From assembly GCA_903820285.1 (NCBI GenBank), contig CAIJGS010000314.1, positions 1 through 39,120 on the forward strand: a stretch of DNA of 39,120 nucleotides, in the 5' to 3' direction. Below the pieces are notes generated by a model that saw nothing but the letters and a program-made list of their open reading frames with translations, ran no database searches and was not told the DNA's origin. The stretch is from an uncultured Verrucomicrobia subdivision 3 bacterium. Its GTDB lineage: Bacteria; Verrucomicrobiota; Verrucomicrobiia; Limisphaerales; UBA11358. A program made the position numbers and the translations under genes. The number at the start of each line of letters is the position of its first letter. The stretch's first letter is position 1. This document shows, one piece after another, positions 8,539-17,108 of the stretch.

Positions 8539-11007
8539 TCAAGGCGAGGTCACCTGCACGCGATAAAACTGCATGTTCGTTCCGCGCACCGGCATCGTCC
8601 CGCGCACAGTGATGACTTCATTGGTCACCCCGCCCCGCGCGACTTCGGCCGTGTAGGCGCTGTTGGGCGTGACATTGGTGGCGTTGTAATGGGAGCCCGG
8701 GGTCCAGTGCGTCAGATCGGGCGAATATTGCACCGTGTAGGTCAGGTTGGTGGCGGCCAAACGGCGTTGGAAGGTGAGAGCCAGATAATTGCTGCCGCCA
8801 ATGTTGGTCACGCCAGTCTGGGTTGCGTAGCGGGATTTCCAGTAGGCCAGGAAATCCAGCAGGGCCTGGGGACTGTTCGTGGGCGCAGCATGGCCGGCCT
8901 GGTCGTGGGTGTTGACGCCGTGGCAACTGGGACACGTGCGCACTTCCCCGGGCTGGAAAGTAAGCCAGTACCGTTCGCGAACCACATTGGTGCCATTCGG
9001 ATCCACCAACTGCCAGGTCAGGGCGCGTCGAGCGGGCACCAGGGCAGCCATGGAACCATCATTGCCCAGCCGGACACTACCGGGCGGGGCGTTGGAGAGC
9101 ACGGGCAAATTGTCCGGCATGGGATCGTGCATCTGGCGTGCCAGCACGCGACGGCCGGGGCGCGGGCTGTCAGGATAGCCAAAGTTCAAACTGCGCAACT
9201 GGTCGGCCTGAAACAGTTGCAGCCATTCCACGGGATAGATGATTCCCGAATGCCCCACCGTCTGGTGGGTGGAAGTGGCCACGCGCAAATTGAAGGGCTG
9301 CTGAAAATCCGCATGGTCGCGAGTGGTGACATCGCGCGTAATGATCAGGGCGAGGTTGTGCAATTGGAGCCAGTTCTTGAACTGGACCGGGTCCACGCCG
9401 GCGGCGGCAAATTGCGCGGACTCGGGCGACTGGATGGCGGTCAAACGCCGGGCCGGGCGCGGCCGGGCGACCACTTCCACGGGATCAAATTCCCATAGCG
9501 CCTGATTGGTAATGGTGACGAGTTCGTCCGGATTCCACCACGTCACGTTGTTGGTCAGGCCGGTGGTGAGCAGCGGCCCGGGGACATAATAGCCGTTGCT
9601 AAACACCATTTGCGTGAGCCGGAAAGCGTAGTTCTCCGCCGGAAAATAATCCGTGCCAATGTTGCCGGCGCTGCCGGTGTAGAACGTGTGCGACGCAATC
9701 AGATGGCCATCCGTGGTACCCAACGGCGTGCGATAAAGCCCCGAGTGCCCGGGCGGCGGATTCGTGGGATCCGGTGCCGGCGTGGCAGTGACGCGCGGGG
9801 TCAGGTAAGTGAGGCGCATGAAATCCGCCGTCAGGTTGGTGCTGCCCGTGAGGGCGACCAGCTGCCCGCCGCTATGCGTGGCGAATTCAAGCGCGTCCAC
9901 GCCCAGATAATTGCCGGGGTGGCCGGCATCCTCGCGCATTTGCGTGAAGTTGGAGATGGGGTTGGTATTGTAATTCGCGCCGAAGTAATACAGGTCGGAA
10001 ATATTGGGATCGTTGGTGCGATCCTCGCGGCCGTAGCTGCCGCCAAGTTCATGCCGGCCGACATGGTTGAGGGTTTCCTCCTCGGTGCCGTCCTCATTGA
10101 TCTGCCAGGGGAAAAAATGGTTGAACGTGTGGGCGGTGTAAATGCCGCTGTCATAGCGCGGCCCGGGAAACAACTCCACGCGGTTGGTGGTGGCGACTGA
10201 AGTGGCGGATTCATCCGACCAGTCAAACGTGCCATAGACAACGTTGGTGGAGGCATTATCGCCATCGGCCTGCTGATCGCGTTGCAAATGATCCCAGTTC
10301 ACAAATAACACCCTGCCGGCGCTATCCACCGTAACGGAAAAGGCACCGCTGGGTGATTGTTCCAGCATAAAGAGGTTGCCCGTGGCCGGATTAAGACTCC
10401 AGATGCCGGTCACCGTGGCCGCCTCCTCATATTCATCCAGCTGCGGATACAGCTGCGGCGAACCGTCGCGCGGCCGGTCGCTGGTGAACAGAATCCGGTC
10501 GTCGGTGCCATAAGCCGGCGAGACATTATTAAAATTCGTTGGCTGGTTGGGCACCTTGGTAATGATCGGGGTGGCATTCGGAGTGAGAAAATTCGTGATT
10601 TCGTAGAGTTGCCAGAAATTATTGGTCTGGCTGATGTCAAACTGGTGCAGCGGGCCGCCGATGACCATGCTGAACACCGCCTTGGTGCCGTCCCAGTAAA
10701 CGGTGGGCTGACGGACGGCGATGCCGTTGGTGGACTGCAAACCGGAGCGACCAAAACCCGCCGCACGAGTCAGATTACGGAGGGTGCCGTCGGCATAGCG
10801 GATGTAAAGATCCCCGCCGCGTCCGCAGCTTTCCACATCCGGACGCTGGCTGCCAAACAGGGAGGCGATGGTGGTGAAATCCGCCGGCACCGGGATCTGG
10901 GTGACAAACAGGATGGGGTTCGTCGGCCCCGCCGACTGCGCTTCGGCCGAGCACGCAAACATGGTACAAAAGAGCAGCCCGGGCAAAATCCGGCGCAGCC
11001 AGTTCAT
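8539..11007 (-). CDS. Secreted CxxCH protein, hydrazine-synthase-alpha-like beta-propeller family
   Basis: An 822-residue secreted protein. From ATG 11007 the N-terminus is a classic signal peptide (MNWLRRILPGLLFCTMFACS, then AEA-QS cleavage); TTG 11028 or ATG 11019 are alternative starts. The body has TolB/WD-like repeats (RILFTSDRPRDGSPQLYPQL; GIWSLNPATGNLFMLEQSPS), suggesting a propeller. A single heme c site CPSCH lies near residues 692-696. The C-terminus (LTYTVQYSPDLTHWTP and after) is a beta-rich module common at the ends of secreted verrucomicrobial proteins. The overall plan recalls the hydrazine synthase alpha-like family of Planctomycetes and Verrucomicrobia, which outside anammox bacteria has no known reaction. 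The gene stands alone. Confidence 0.75.
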   Translation of the reverse strand: MNWLRRILPGLLFCTMFACSAEAQSAGPTNPILFVTQIPVPADFTTIASLFGSQRPDVESCGRGGDLYIRYADGTLRNLTRAAGFGRSGLQSTNGIAVRQPTVYWDGTKAVFSMVIGGPLHQFDISQTNNFWQLYEITNFLTPNATPIITKVPNQPTNFNNVSPAYGTDDRILFTSDRPRDGSPQLYPQLDEYEEAATVTGIWSLNPATGNLFMLEQSPSGAFSVTVDSAGRVLFVNWDHLQRDQQADGDNASTNVVYGTFDWSDESATSVATTNRVELFPGPRYDSGIYTAHTFNHFFPWQINEDGTEEETLNHVGRHELGGSYGREDRTNDPNISDLYYFGANYNTNPISNFTQMREDAGHPGNYLGVDALEFATHSGGQLVALTGSTNLTADFMRLTYLTPRVTATPAPDPTNPPPGHSGLYRTPLGTTDGHLIASHTFYTGSAGNIGTDYFPAENYAFRLTQMVFSNGYYVPGPLLTTGLTNNVTWWNPDELVTITNQALWEFDPVEVVARPRPARRLTAIQSPESAQFAAAGVDPVQFKNWLQLHNLALIITRDVTTRDHADFQQPFNLRVATSTHQTVGHSGIIYPVEWLQLFQADQLRSLNFGYPDSPRPGRRVLARQMHDPMPDNLPVLSNAPPGSVRLGNDGSMAALVPARRALTWQLVDPNGTNVVRERYWLTFQPGEVRTCPSCHGVNTHDQAGHAAPTNSPQALLDFLAYWKSRYATQTGVTNIGGSNYLALTFQRRLAATNLTYTVQYSPDLTHWTPGSHYNATNVTPNSAYTAEVARGGVTNEVITVRGTMPVRGTNMQFYRVQVTSP

Positions 11008-11231
11008 AAGACAAATCATAGAATCCAATTAGATTTACCGAAAAAACGGCCGTTTACAATACGCCTAAAGGAGTATCAGCCATTTGCGGAATCGCCGGCC
11101 ATACGCCCGCCAGACCGGCGAATTAAAGAATTTCCCTAGCCGGCAGGCGGTGAATCTTTGGCAACCCGGCCGGCATTCTTTGCAAATATCGCACATTATC
11201 GCCCATTTTCAATTTATCCCGTTCAGTTACA

Positions 11232-11495
11232 GTGCCATTGATGCAATTGATGGGATCCATCAGAGCCATGTTTCACCGGGACGCTTCGGCAACCGGATCG
11301 TTGGCGCACCCGGCTGGCCTCCTGCCGCTGGCGGACAGCAACGGTGGACGGGAGGCCGCATCGCCATTCGTCACCGAGTTCGTGATGGTGGAGTGCAGCC
11401 ATTATATCGGTCTGGCGTATCAGGACGCCGAGCGTAACTGGCGCACCGCCTATACGGACACCAAGTTGCCGAAACCGGTCAAGATTTTGGAATAG
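11232..11495 (+). CDS. Small hypothetical protein
   Basis: A reading frame of up to 87 residues from GTG 11232, with in-frame ATGs at 11241 and later as possible true starts. The first half looks poorly conserved; the second half (PFVTEFVMVECSHYIGLAYQ, then DAERNWRTAYTDTKLPKPVK) has a natural protein composition. No family is recognised. It lies alone between the large secreted protein on the opposite strand and the TMTC-like gene 71 bp downstream. Confidence 0.45.
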   Translation: MPLMQLMGSIRAMFHRDASATGSLAHPAGLLPLADSNGGREAASPFVTEFVMVECSHYIGLAYQDAERNWRTAYTDTKLPKPVKILE

Positions 11496-11566
11496 TCAGC
11501 AACGTCCGCCACCCGCTTTACTGGCACGGGTGACCGGACGGAAAATTTTAATCAGACAGGCTGGTA

Positions 11567-13624
11567 ATGCTAAAAACATTGGGGATTGATTTCCGCCCAA
11601 CCGGCACGGTTGTGGCGGAGGATGGGGCATGGGCTTTCAGCCGGGGCGCTTTCCGGTGGGTTCCTGCTGCGGTGCTGTTGTTTCTTCTGGCCCTGGCGGC
11701 CTACTCGCCCGTTTTGCCCGGGAATTTCATCATGGATGACCAGCGGCTGGTCGAAAGCGACAACCCGCTGGTCACCGGGGAATTCACTCCGCTCAACATC
11801 TGGTTTCAGACTGATTTCACCCTGTCCACCCTTGGCTTCTGGCTGGAGCGGCTGGTCTGGGGTACCAACCCGGGCGGCTATCACGCAGTGAACATCCTGC
11901 TGCACGGGCTGAGCGCGGTGCTCCTGTGGCAGGTGCTGCGCTGCCTGAAAATTCCCGGCGCCTGGCTGGCGGGCGCCCTGTTCGTGCTACATCCGGTGGC
12001 GGTCAATTCCGTGGCCCGCATTGCCGAGCTCAAGAACACCCTGTCCCTGCCCTTTTTCCTGCTAAGCTTTTGGGCCTATCTCCAATACGAAGCCACTGCC
12101 TTGTACCGGAGCCCGCAAGACCGCCCGCCCCGCGCCTGGACCGGCCTGTGCTGGTATCAACTGGCCTTTATTGCCTTCGTGCTGGCGTTGCTGGCCAAGA
12201 CATCCACCGTGGTTCTCCCGGCCCTGCTGCTGGCCGTCGCCCTCTGGCAGCGGCGGCGGCTCACGCGGCTGGACTGCTGGCATACCCTGCCGTTCTTTGC
12301 GCTGGCGATCACCTTCGGACTCATGTCCATCTGGTTTCAAAAGCACCAGGCGCTGGCGGACGCCGGGCAGGTGCTGGCCCCGGTCGGTTTTATCACCCGG
12401 CTGGCCATCGCCGGCAAGGTGTATTGGTTTTATCTCACCAAAGCGCTGCTGCCGGTGAATCTGAACCTGGTTTATCCGGTCTGGAAAACAGATACCTCTA
12501 CCGTGTCCGCCTGGTTGCCCCTGGTGCTCGCTCTGGGTGGCGCGGGACTATGCTGGCGGTTTCGCCGGGGCTGGGGCCGCCACGGTCTGCTGCTGCTGGC
12601 GGGATTTGGCATTACCCTCTTCCCCTCTCTAGGTCTGTTTGATGCCCAGTTCCTGACCCGCTGGCAGGTGTCCGATCATCTCCAATATCTGCCACTGATC
12701 ATTCCCGTCTCCGCCGTGGCCGCCATGGCCGCCATGGCCACCGGGTGGTCCGGGAAAAAACTGTTCCCCGGCGTAGCCACCGTCCTGCTGGCTGCGGCTT
12801 TCCTGCTGACCATGGAACGGGCAAATGTATTCGCGACCGAAGAGGCCCTGATGCGCGATACCCTCGCCAAAAACCCGGCGGCGGCCGATGCCCACAACGA
12901 TCTCGGCAGCATCCTCGCCCGGCGGCAGGATTTCACCGCCGCCGTCGACCAGTTTAACGCCGCGTTCGCCGAAAGTCCGGAAGATGCCAACATCCGCCTT
13001 AATCTCGGCCAGGCCATGGCCATGCAAGGCCGGCTGGACTCGGCGGCGGAACATTACCAGGCCGCCCTGAAACTCCGGCCGGGTGACTCCCTGACTCATA
13101 AAAAATACGCCCAGATCCTGCAGCAGCAGGGTAAAATCCGCCCGGCCATCCTGCAGTTGCAGGCCGGCATCATTTTTCAAAAACGCGGGCAGCCGGATGC
13201 CGACACCCGGATTCAACTGGCCGCCCTGTACTATCAGACGGGCCATTATCGCCGCGCCGCCGCCCAGCTCCGGCTGGCCATCCAGGCGGACACCAACTCG
13301 GTGGATGCCCTAAACAATCTGGCGTGGATTCTGGCCACCTGCCCGAATCACCGGCTCCGCAGCGGCGCCGATGCCGTGGCCCGGGCCGAACAGGCCTGCC
13401 AGCTCACCGGGTTCAAATCGGCCACTCCCATCAGCACACTCGCGGCAGCCTATGCGGAAGCGGGACGTTATAGTGAAGCGGTGGCTACCGCCCGCCGGGC
13501 GCTGCAACTGCAAAACTCAACCGGGGATTTCCAGCAGGCGGCGGTCAACCAGCAGTTGCTCGCCAGTTATCAGGCCGGCCAGCCTTATCATGAAAATGGC
13601 CCGGACGATGCGGAACCGGATTGA
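11567..13624 (+). CDS. TMTC-like GT-C fold membrane protein with TPR repeats
   Basis: A 685-residue protein. Residues ~30-425 hold about ten transmembrane helices. The first periplasmic loop begins MDDQRLV (Asp57-Asp58), the acidic pair expected of GT-C glycosyltransferases, and a later loop reads HPVAVNSVARIAELKNTLSL, the motif of TMTC-type proteins. Residues ~433-670 form TPR units (for example AHNDLGSILARRQDFTAAVD and LNNLAWILAT). In animals TMTC proteins are O-mannosyltransferases; bacterial relatives are uncharacterised but are likely lipid-linked sugar transferases acting on exported proteins. A 31-residue N-terminal extension precedes the first helix. The start ATG 11567 has no Shine-Dalgarno sequence. 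Confidence 0.8.
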   Translation: MLKTLGIDFRPTGTVVAEDGAWAFSRGAFRWVPAAVLLFLLALAAYSPVLPGNFIMDDQRLVESDNPLVTGEFTPLNIWFQTDFTLSTLGFWLERLVWGTNPGGYHAVNILLHGLSAVLLWQVLRCLKIPGAWLAGALFVLHPVAVNSVARIAELKNTLSLPFFLLSFWAYLQYEATALYRSPQDRPPRAWTGLCWYQLAFIAFVLALLAKTSTVVLPALLLAVALWQRRRLTRLDCWHTLPFFALAITFGLMSIWFQKHQALADAGQVLAPVGFITRLAIAGKVYWFYLTKALLPVNLNLVYPVWKTDTSTVSAWLPLVLALGGAGLCWRFRRGWGRHGLLLLAGFGITLFPSLGLFDAQFLTRWQVSDHLQYLPLIIPVSAVAAMAAMATGWSGKKLFPGVATVLLAAAFLLTMERANVFATEEALMRDTLAKNPAAADAHNDLGSILARRQDFTAAVDQFNAAFAESPEDANIRLNLGQAMAMQGRLDSAAEHYQAALKLRPGDSLTHKKYAQILQQQGKIRPAILQLQAGIIFQKRGQPDADTRIQLAALYYQTGHYRRAAAQLRLAIQADTNSVDALNNLAWILATCPNHRLRSGADAVARAEQACQLTGFKSATPISTLAAAYAEAGRYSEAVATARRALQLQNSTGDFQQAAVNQQLLASYQAGQPYHENGPDDAEPD

Positions 13625-13697
13625 GCTACGAACAATCGTCAGACGTCAGAAGTTGGAATACCTGCGGCCGCCAACCGGCCATGCGGACAAAAAAAGT

Positions 13698-13778
13698 CCG
13701 GGCGCAAAAGGGTTTAAAAGCGGTGAAGTGTGCGCCCCAACGTCAGACAACACCATTAACATCACCTTCTGCGCCCGG
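13698..13778. repeat. 81-bp inverted repeat in a convergent intergenic gap
   Basis: Arms CCGGGCGCAAAAGG (13698-13711) and CCTTCTGCGCCCGG (13765-13778) are complementary over 14 bp with one mismatch, around a 53-nt loop. It sits between the TMTC-like gene and a convergent small gene. It may be a long transcript-end hairpin or a small inverted-repeat element; no T tract supports a simple terminator. Confidence 0.5.
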
Positions 13779-13789
13779 TAAAAGCCGGC

Positions 13790-14080
13790 TCAATGGTAGG
13801 GTCCCCACTGCGCCGGATAATAATCTTCCTGCAAGGCGGTCACCGATAAATTCGGGAGCTCCACCTTGAAAAACCGATGTGGCGACAACGTCTGCGTTGT
13901 CTCCTTGCGATCATAAGTCATATAGACCACGCACTCATTCGTCCGATCTTCCGCCACCATGCTCCAGACCGGCTGATCCTGCGGAAACAACCGCCGCGAA
14001 TACTGCCGCGCCACGCTCGTCACCGACCGCATGCGCCGCCGGCGGCCAAAATATCCGGCCATGGCCGATATAATGCTCAC
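13790..14080 (-). CDS. Small hypothetical basic protein
   Basis: A 96-residue protein starting at GTG 14080. It begins with a basic segment (FGRRRRMRSVTSVARQYSRR), then has a beta-rich part WSMVAEDRTNECVVYMTYDR and an RFFKVELPNLSVTALQEDYY tail. Codon-position bias and residue composition look like those of a real gene, but I recognise no family. Convergent with the TMTC-like gene; no cotranscribed neighbour. Confidence 0.55.
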   Translation of the reverse strand: MSIISAMAGYFGRRRRMRSVTSVARQYSRRLFPQDQPVWSMVAEDRTNECVVYMTYDRKETTQTLSPHRFFKVELPNLSVTALQEDYYPAQWGPYH

Positions 14081-14311
14081 GCTTGGTTGGCTGGTTGCTT
14101 GCGTTATGATGCTTCAATTTAGCACGGTAGCGGGGGAAGAAAATTGGCAAGACTCTGCCTCCTAGGTACCCTTAATTCATAGAACGATATAGGTAATTCC
14201 TTTAGATGCATTTCATTGCAGGCAAGCCAGCTATGCCGATGGAAGCCCGCAAAAGCACACCCCAATTTGCGCCAATCAAACCGTTTTCTGGCGGTGGTGA
14301 AAAAATGCCTC

Positions 14312-14333
14312 AAAAAACCGGCCACGTAGGCCG
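14312..14333 (-). terminator. Probable terminator of the two-component operon
   Basis: On the minus strand, CGGCC-TACGT-GGCCG (14319-14333) is followed by GTTTTTT (A tract 14312-14317 on the plus strand). It lies 23 bp beyond the response regulator stop codon. Confidence 0.6.
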
Positions 14334-14355
14334 TGGGGTAGCTGCCGAACGGGCC

Positions 14356-15054
14356 TTACTCGCCGGTCGTTCCGGTCTGGAACCATTGCACGGCCTGATG
14401 AATCAAAGCGGTGCCACTCTTCAAATTGAGCTTTTCCTTGATGTGTGCGCGGTGCACATCCACCGTCTTGGGACTGAGGCTCAACTGCCGCGCAATTTCC
14501 TCCGTGGTATGCCCCTGGCCGATGAGTTGAAACACCTCAAATTCCCGATCGGTCAACGTCTGCAACGGGGAACCCGTGTTCCGGGACTTGGGATTGGACA
14601 CGCTGCGCAGCAGGCGCACGGACATCGTTTCGCTCAAATACACCCCGCCGTCAAGGACGCGCAAAATGGCCGTAATGAGATGGCTGGCGCTTTCCTCCTT
14701 CATGATGTAGCCCGAGGCGCCGGCGCGCAAAGCGCGCTCCGCATACACCTTTTCGTCATGCATGGAAACCATGAGCATGGGAATCTCGCCATGCACCGCC
14801 CGCACATCCTTGATAAACTCCAGCCCGCCGCCATCTTTCATCGTGATATCCGCAATAATAAGATCCGGCTTCGCTGCCGTGATTTTCCCCATGGCTTCGC
14901 GCGGTCCGCCCGCCTCGGCGACGACCTCCAGGTCGGGCCGCTGGTTGATGAGTTGCAGCAACCCCGCGCGCACCAGCGGGTGATCATCCACCACCAGAAT
15001 CCGGCGCCGGCGCCCGGCAGCTGAACCCGCGTTGTTTTCAATGCTGGCCATCAT
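14356..15054 (-). CDS. NarL/FixJ-family response regulator
   Basis: A 232-residue two-domain regulator. The receiver domain begins ILVVDDHPLVRAGLLQLI with acidic pair Asp23-Asp24, the phospho-acceptor is Asp69 (LIIADITM), and the conserved Ser97 and Lys119 are present. Residues ~165-225 form a LuxR-type helix-turn-helix (LTDREFEVFQLIGQGHTTEE, then IARQLSLSPKTVDVHRAHIK). It starts 2 bp after the stop of the histidine kinase and is surely its partner. The target genes are unknown. Confidence 0.95.
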   Translation of the reverse strand: MMASIENNAGSAAGRRRRILVVDDHPLVRAGLLQLINQRPDLEVVAEAGGPREAMGKITAAKPDLIIADITMKDGGGLEFIKDVRAVHGEIPMLMVSMHDEKVYAERALRAGASGYIMKEESASHLITAILRVLDGGVYLSETMSVRLLRSVSNPKSRNTGSPLQTLTDREFEVFQLIGQGHTTEEIARQLSLSPKTVDVHRAHIKEKLNLKSGTALIHQAVQWFQTGTTGE

Positions 15055-15056
15055 GT

Positions 15057-16805
15057 TTAAAACTTGGTTTCTGCGTTAACCGGTTTCCGGCCCTGGCCGG
15101 AACATATGATCCGGGTGCCTTTCCCCGGCTGGGACTGGACTTTGAACCGCACGCCCATGAGCCCGGCCCGGTGGCGCATGGCCCTGAGCCCCAATCCGGT
15201 TTCCTGCCGGCCATTGTCCTGAAATCCCCGTCCGTTGTCACCAACAACCAGCTCCCAGCCCCCGGCCAGAGTCTGCAGCGAAATGCTGATCTTGCTCGCC
15301 CCACTGTGCTTGAGGGCATTGTTCACCGCCTCTTGGGCGATCCGGTATAACTGCGCCGCCTGCTGGCGGTCTTCCAGCGAAATGGAGCCGCCGGCCACAA
15401 ATTCGCATTCCACCCGAGTCATGGCGGACGTGTCCGACGCCAGTTGTTGCAAGGCGTCCGACAGGCCATTCTCCCGGATCGGCACCGGGGCCAGCCCGTG
15501 GGACAGCACCCGGATCTCCCGCACGATTTCATGCAACCCCTCGCCCAATCTTTGCAGACCGGTCGCCAGCGGCGAGGCTGTCTCGCCCAAGCCCGCCCGC
15601 AAGGAAGCATTGAACAGCGTCAAAGCCGTCAACTGCTGGCCCACCCCGTCATGCAAATCATGACCAATGCGGCGCATCTCATTGTCGCTCGCCCGCATCA
15701 GGTCCTCCTCCAGCCGTTTCCGCTCGGTAATGTCCATGTTCACGCCAATCATGTTCAATGGCCGGCCATTTTCATCCTGAAACACTTGCCAGCGGCCAAA
15801 CAGCCAGTGGAGGGAGCCATCGGGCCAGATCACCCGCCATTCGCCTTCCACCGTCTGGGCCGTATCCCGCGCCTGCTGCGACCAGTTCTCCACCAACGGC
15901 CGGTCATCCGGATGAATCATTTTGAGCCATTCCTCGCGGGCCTGGGTCAGGCGGTCCGACGGCAGCCCGTACATGGCCGCCAGTTCCTTGGAGCGGATGA
16001 TATCGCCCGTCCGGAGATTCCATTCAAACGTGCCAATGCGCGCGGCGGATTGCGCCAGTTGCAGACGTGCCTGGTTTTCCCGCAGCGACGCCGTCCGCTC
16101 CTGCACGCGCTTTTCCAACTCGTCATGCGACAGCCGCAACGCAATCTCCACGGCCCGGCGACGCCGGTTCTCCCGCCACAACGCCGCCACCGCCACAAAA
16201 ATCATCACCACCCCGATCACCCCGCCTGCCAGGTTCAGCTGCGTGACATCCTTCACCGTCCGCATCAGATCGCTGCGCTGCGCATTTTCCGCCGCATTTT
16301 CCTCCGCCTCCATTTTGTGGTGGATCACCCGGATGCTGTCAATGCTGTCCTGCACCTGCTCCCGAAAGACCGTGTCCGGAGCCATCGGATCGCCATTCAC
16401 CAGCAGGTCCAGGTGTTCCCGGTTGATTTTGACATAATGGGTGATCAGCGTCTCCAGTTGCAGATACAGGGACCATTCATTGGTGTTATCCCGCACGAGC
16501 TCCTTCAGATTGCCCATGATCTCCGGCAAGGCGTTCGTGGCCGCATTGTACGGCCCCAGCAATTCGTGATCCCGGGTCAGGGCAAAACTCCGCTGCCCGA
16601 CCAGCAGGTCCAGCGAATGATTCTGCATCTCGTTCAGCAGGGAAATGACCTTTTGCGAATGCTCCACCCACCCGACCGACTGCTCCTCCTTCTGGTTCAA
16701 CCGCCACCAGAGCAGATTAAGCCCGCCCACCAAAGCCAGCGCCACCCCCAATGCCACAATCAGGGGCCAGGCTTTGAAAAAGACGCTGTGTTTTTTCTCA
16801 TTCAC
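15057..16805 (-). CDS. Membrane histidine kinase: CHASE3-like, PAS and HisKA_3 domains
   Basis: A 582-residue sensor. One helix at ~12-34 and another at ~192-210 bracket a periplasmic four-helix sensor that reads like CHASE3 (QKVISLLNEMQNHSLDLLVG; LQLETLITHYVKINREHLDL). A PAS domain at ~245-365 (AARIGTFEWNLRTGDIIRSK, then the HPDDR motif and GVNMDITERKRLEE) follows a short coiled coil. The HisKA_3 box has the likely phospho-His385 in HDLHDGVGQQL; the ATPase domain has QEAVNNALKHSG and DNGRGF. The family usually partners NarL-type regulators, here encoded 2 bp downstream. The start is GTG 16805. The signal sensed is unknown. Confidence 0.92.
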   Translation of the reverse strand: MNEKKHSVFFKAWPLIVALGVALALVGGLNLLWWRLNQKEEQSVGWVEHSQKVISLLNEMQNHSLDLLVGQRSFALTRDHELLGPYNAATNALPEIMGNLKELVRDNTNEWSLYLQLETLITHYVKINREHLDLLVNGDPMAPDTVFREQVQDSIDSIRVIHHKMEAEENAAENAQRSDLMRTVKDVTQLNLAGGVIGVVMIFVAVAALWRENRRRRAVEIALRLSHDELEKRVQERTASLRENQARLQLAQSAARIGTFEWNLRTGDIIRSKELAAMYGLPSDRLTQAREEWLKMIHPDDRPLVENWSQQARDTAQTVEGEWRVIWPDGSLHWLFGRWQVFQDENGRPLNMIGVNMDITERKRLEEDLMRASDNEMRRIGHDLHDGVGQQLTALTLFNASLRAGLGETASPLATGLQRLGEGLHEIVREIRVLSHGLAPVPIRENGLSDALQQLASDTSAMTRVECEFVAGGSISLEDRQQAAQLYRIAQEAVNNALKHSGASKISISLQTLAGGWELVVGDNGRGFQDNGRQETGLGLRAMRHRAGLMGVRFKVQSQPGKGTRIICSGQGRKPVNAETKF

Positions 16806-16947
16806 AACCGGTTAGTTTTCCTGGGGCAATGTTTACCAAACCGTCAACTTCGCAAAAAACCCCCGTCTGGCAAAGGGAAAAATGCCCAATACCACCTTTC
16901 AAAAAGTTGACGCCATAGGCTTTCCGGCCCACAATCTTCCCCCCATT

Positions 16948-17108
16948 ATGGCCTCGGGAAACCATCAGCAATCGTCCACCGGCTCCGCGCTCGACTTTGA
17001 AGCGCAACATTGGGCGGCGGACCAGCGTTTCTCCGCCGCATCGGGAGGAACTCGTTCCCACGCTCAACAAACTCGCCAAGGGGTACGCCATCTCCGACCT
17101 CAGCGCAT
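16948..17108 (+). pseudogene. Possible remnant of a type I restriction HsdM gene
   Basis: From ATG 16948 the text MASGNHQQSSTGSALDFEAQ followed by HWAAD resembles the start of HsdM methylases, which often read ...DFEAQLWAAAD.... After about residue 25 the similarity is lost; another frame (from about 17042) then reads HREELVPTLNKLAKGYAISD and LSAYEQ, plausible protein text, up to the rhuM start. This looks like the scar of a large internal deletion with a frame change. It sits directly upstream of rhuM, a gene often found inside hsd operons. The call rests on about 20 residues, so it is tentative. Confidence 0.4.

Noticed and set aside
15444-16910. A 488-codon plus-strand frame opposite the histidine kinase
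   Set aside because: Rich in Gln, His, Pro and Arg with no recognisable domain; the minus-strand kinase explains the sequence.
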